DNA of 7,359 nucleotides from contig CAKUKW010000101.1 in assembly GCA_934663885.1 (NCBI GenBank), forward strand, positions 1 through 7,359, written 5' to 3'. The first letter of the stretch is position 1. Each line of letters begins with the position of its first letter. The DNA comes from an uncultured Tidjanibacter sp. GTDB lineage: Bacteria; Bacteroidota; Bacteroidia; Bacteroidales; Rikenellaceae. The notes under the pieces are model-generated. The model did no database searches and was not told the DNA's origin. It was given only the letters and a program-made list of their open reading frames with translations. The position numbers and the translations under genes are program-made. This document shows, one piece after another, positions 5,394-7,359 of the stretch.

Positions 5394-6488
5394 ATGGAAA
5401 CGACGTTCGACATTAACGGCTATCTGGATCAAGGAATCAGGAATTTGACAGGGAATATAATGAAAGCCACATTCAGCAATCCGCGCTCTGCAATGTTTAT
5501 GCTGAACATGCAACGGGTCATTACAGCAGCACAACAGCGGCGGAATAAATACGAAACAGAAGGAGTCCACGTCCCCGCCTTCCTAATCTCCAGTATCACG
5601 GAAAAATGCAATCTGTTCTGTCATGGATGCTATGCCCGCTCTAACGGGATATGCGGCAAAGAAGATCCTGAAAAACAGATCCTTTCCCCGTTCGAATGGG
5701 AAAGAATATTCGCCGAAGCTGTCGATATGGGGATTTGCTTCAATATTCTGGCCGGCGGGGAGCCACTGATGAGGAGGGCTATCATAACTGCAGCCGCTAA
5801 ACAGAAGAGCATGATATTCGGCATATTTACCAACGGGACGCTGATCGGTAAAAGCTATACCGAACTTTTCGCGAAAAATCCCAACCTCGTTCCTATAATA
5901 AGTATGGAAGGTTTCGGGGAAGAAACGAACAAACGGCGGGGTAACGGGGTATACGAAAAATTGCGCGTGGTAATGCAACATTTGAATGCCCGCAAAATAC
6001 TTTACGGCGTATCGGTCACTGTAACTTCCGGAAATATGAATACGGTAACTTCCGAATCCTTTATCGACAGTTTATACGAATCCGGCTGCAAGTCGATCTT
6101 TTTCGTAGAATATGTTCCTGTGGAAAAAGGAACCGGATATCTGGCATTATCGGAATCAAATAAGGATGAACTGGAGAATATTATCTTTAAAATCAAGGAA
6201 GCCTATCCCGGTATGATATTCTTCTCATTCCCCGGAGACGAGAAATATATGGGCGGATGCCTCGCCGCGGGACGGGGGTTCTTTCATATAAATCCGCAGG
6301 GGGAAGCGGAGGCCTGCCCGTTTTCACCCTATTCGGACAGGAACCTGAAACAGCACGGCCTGCAGGAAGTATTACAATCCCCTTTCTTCAAAAAGTTGCG
6401 GCAGGCGGAACTGGTCGGCGGGGAGCATACAGGGGGCTGCGTCCTGTTCGAGCGGGAACCTGAAGTAAAGAGAATGTTAGGGATATAA
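5394..6488 (+). CDS. radical SAM enzyme with C-terminal SPASM-like cysteines, substrate unknown
   Basis: This 364-residue protein has the radical SAM core CNLFCHGC (C72, C76, C79), a CX3CX2C motif that binds the 4Fe-4S cluster which cleaves S-adenosylmethionine. The SAM-binding GGEP is at 121-124, and TNGT at 147-150 belongs to the barrel. After the barrel, GGCLAAGRGFFHINPQGEAEACPFSPYS (287-314) carries C289 and C308, and GGC at 347-349 adds C349. This resembles the C-x(n)-G-x-(D/Q)G-x(n)-C pattern of SPASM or twitch domains that hold auxiliary clusters. SPASM enzymes often modify peptides or proteins, but no precursor peptide gene is visible nearby. About 60 residues precede the core. An in-frame TAA at 5388-5390 fixes the start at or after 5394. 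It follows tetR and probably responds to the same unknown signal. Confidence 0.88.
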   Translation: METTFDINGYLDQGIRNLTGNIMKATFSNPRSAMFMLNMQRVITAAQQRRNKYETEGVHVPAFLISSITEKCNLFCHGCYARSNGICGKEDPEKQILSPFEWERIFAEAVDMGICFNILAGGEPLMRRAIITAAAKQKSMIFGIFTNGTLIGKSYTELFAKNPNLVPIISMEGFGEETNKRRGNGVYEKLRVVMQHLNARKILYGVSVTVTSGNMNTVTSESFIDSLYESGCKSIFFVEYVPVEKGTGYLALSESNKDELENIIFKIKEAYPGMIFFSFPGDEKYMGGCLAAGRGFFHINPQGEAEACPFSPYSDRNLKQHGLQEVLQSPFFKKLRQAELVGGEHTGGCVLFEREPEVKRMLGI

Positions 6489-6492
6489 AATA

Positions 6493-6530
6493 TATAAGGG
6501 GACTGTATTTTATTATACAGCCCCCTTATA
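6493..6530. terminator. bidirectional terminator hairpin
   Basis: TATAAGGGG-A-CTGTAT (6493-6508) pairs with ATACAG-C-CCCCTTATA (6515-6530) around the loop TTTATT: 15 pairs with one A/C mismatch. It lies 4 bases after the radical SAM stop and 18 bases from the stop of the convergent SDR gene. The bases on both sides are AT-rich; the minus-strand tail has the better T-run (TATTTTATAT). A shared terminator for both genes is the natural reading. Confidence 0.75.
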
Positions 6531-6548
6531 CTAACGATACGCGCGTTT

Positions 6549-7359
6549 TTACGCTTCGGTAATAAACCTGAGTGTTTCCCGGATCGATGCCACAACATCC
6601 TCACGCTCGACCCCCAACACGGGAAACGTATCCTCCGGATATAAATAGAGGTCGTACTCCTGCATCATGGCGGATTTAACCGAATGTATCCCGTGCTCGA
6701 CTCCCTGCGCTTTGGCCTGCGCATCTATGCCTGCGTATATCTGCCTTACGGCTTCGAAAGGAACTACGGGAACCTGGGTATCCTGGCCAAGCGCTTCCAC
6801 CATCATTTTATAGAAGTCCTGGTACTTCATGTTCGTGTCGCCTATCGCGTATGTGCCCCTGTGAACACCTTTTTCCATTGCACCTACAGCTGCCTGCGCC
6901 ACCTGGCCGGCGGTTACCATGGCGGTTCCGCCCTTCAGCGCAGGGAAGACCTGCTGACCTTTGATTTGATCCGTGAACATTTTCCACAACGGCATCCTTC
7001 CCGGCATGGTTCCGAAAATATAGGGTAACCGTAGCGAGGTAACGGTCATACTGCCTTCACCCTCGGCAAAAGCCACCTGCTCCTGCAGCAGGCGCGTATT
7101 CGGATAAGCCTCTTTTTTTAGTTCCGTTTCCGGCAGTCTCTCGGCGAATTCGGCAAAATACGAGCCGAATACCACAAATTTCCTGACGCCGGCATTCTTT
7201 GCCAGCCGGGCCATCCTCTGGGTAGGCAGCACGTTGGCTTCGTAAAAAAATTTCAATGCCGGAATCGGGGGTACGGTGCGCTCGTCGGCACCGGCGGCAT
7301 AGATAAATCCTTCGCAGCCTTTGAGCAGCGCAGACACTTCATCGTCCGGCATTTTATTG
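6549..7359 (-). CDS. NAD(P)-binding epimerase/dehydratase-like protein (extended or atypical SDR), 5' end cut off
   Basis: The frame stays open to the window edge (Asn-Lys codons precede the first visible Met at 7352), so the gene starts outside and at least the N-terminal GxxGxxG dinucleotide-binding motif is missing. The visible 267 residues from that Met show later parts of the Rossmann fold: GFIYAAGAD (15-23), NVLPTQRMARLAKNAGVRKFVVFGS (40-64) with the strand ending in a serine, and SLRLPYIFG (106-114), the usual L-R-x-x-x-x-x-G step of epimerase-like SDRs. The C-terminal part (about 165-267) would bind the substrate. The expected YxxxK appears as YPNTR (83-87), with Arg in place of the catalytic Lys, so it may be an atypical SDR or a redox-inactive relative. 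The substrate is unknown. It converges on the radical SAM gene and is probably not part of that module. Confidence 0.8.
   Translation of the reverse strand, partial: NKMPDDEVSALLKGCEGFIYAAGADERTVPPIPALKFFYEANVLPTQRMARLAKNAGVRKFVVFGSYFAEFAERLPETELKKEAYPNTRLLQEQVAFAEGEGSMTVTSLRLPYIFGTMPGRMPLWKMFTDQIKGQQVFPALKGGTAMVTAGQVAQAAVGAMEKGVHRGTYAIGDTNMKYQDFYKMMVEALGQDTQVPVVPFEAVRQIYAGIDAQAKAQGVEHGIHSVKSAMMQEYDLYLYPEDTFPVLGVEREDVVASIRETLRFITEA

Noticed and set aside
5583..5981. Minus-strand open frame of 132 codons inside the radical SAM gene
   Set aside because: It is antisense to the conserved core of the radical SAM enzyme and has no family features.
1..7359. CRISPR array, integrase, transposase or toxin-antitoxin pair
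   Set aside because: No regularly spaced repeats and no matching protein signatures were found on either strand.

Overview
The window looks like a chromosomal segment of a Bacteroidota bacterium, probably order Bacteroidales; an Alistipes/Rikenellaceae-like source is a guess. The evidence is promoter grammar of the Bacteroidota type (TTTG, about 19 bases, then TAnnTTTG) at several intergenic sites, a lack of clear Shine-Dalgarno sequences, and a dprA-tatD-ansA order on one strand. All assignments come from reading the sequence; nothing was searched.

Left part (1-3270, everything on the minus strand): the 5' half of a tRNA-Ser runs off the left edge. A housekeeping run follows, transcribed right to left: dprA (DNA-processing protein), tatD (metal-dependent nuclease) overlapping it by 4 bases, then a type I cytoplasmic asparaginase 121 bases further on. 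A complete tRNA-Cys (GCA) with a near-perfect Bacteroidota promoter lies at 3368-3569 on the plus strand.

Middle part (3601-6488): two small regulator-plus-enzyme modules stand back to back. On the minus strand a MarR-type repressor precedes a one-domain VOC protein. The MarR promoter carries two inverted repeats of the form TATTTG-N6-CAAATA, and these cover its -33 and -7 boxes. On the plus strand a TetR-type repressor is followed by a radical SAM enzyme with C-terminal cysteines that may bind extra clusters. The identical perfect 16-bp palindrome CAGAGCATTTGCTCTG occurs once before tetR and once before the radical SAM gene, which makes it a strong candidate for the TetR operator. The block reads as AT-richer than the dprA-tatD-ansA run and is probably accessory.

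Right edge (6549-7359): a convergent gene for an NAD(P)-binding epimerase-like (extended or atypical SDR) protein, cut by the window end, is separated from the radical SAM gene by a long imperfect hairpin, probably a bidirectional terminator.

The most interesting item is the self-contained TetR/radical SAM module with duplicated operator. Its substrate and inducer cannot be named from the sequence. No precursor peptide, integrase, transposase or CRISPR array was seen.
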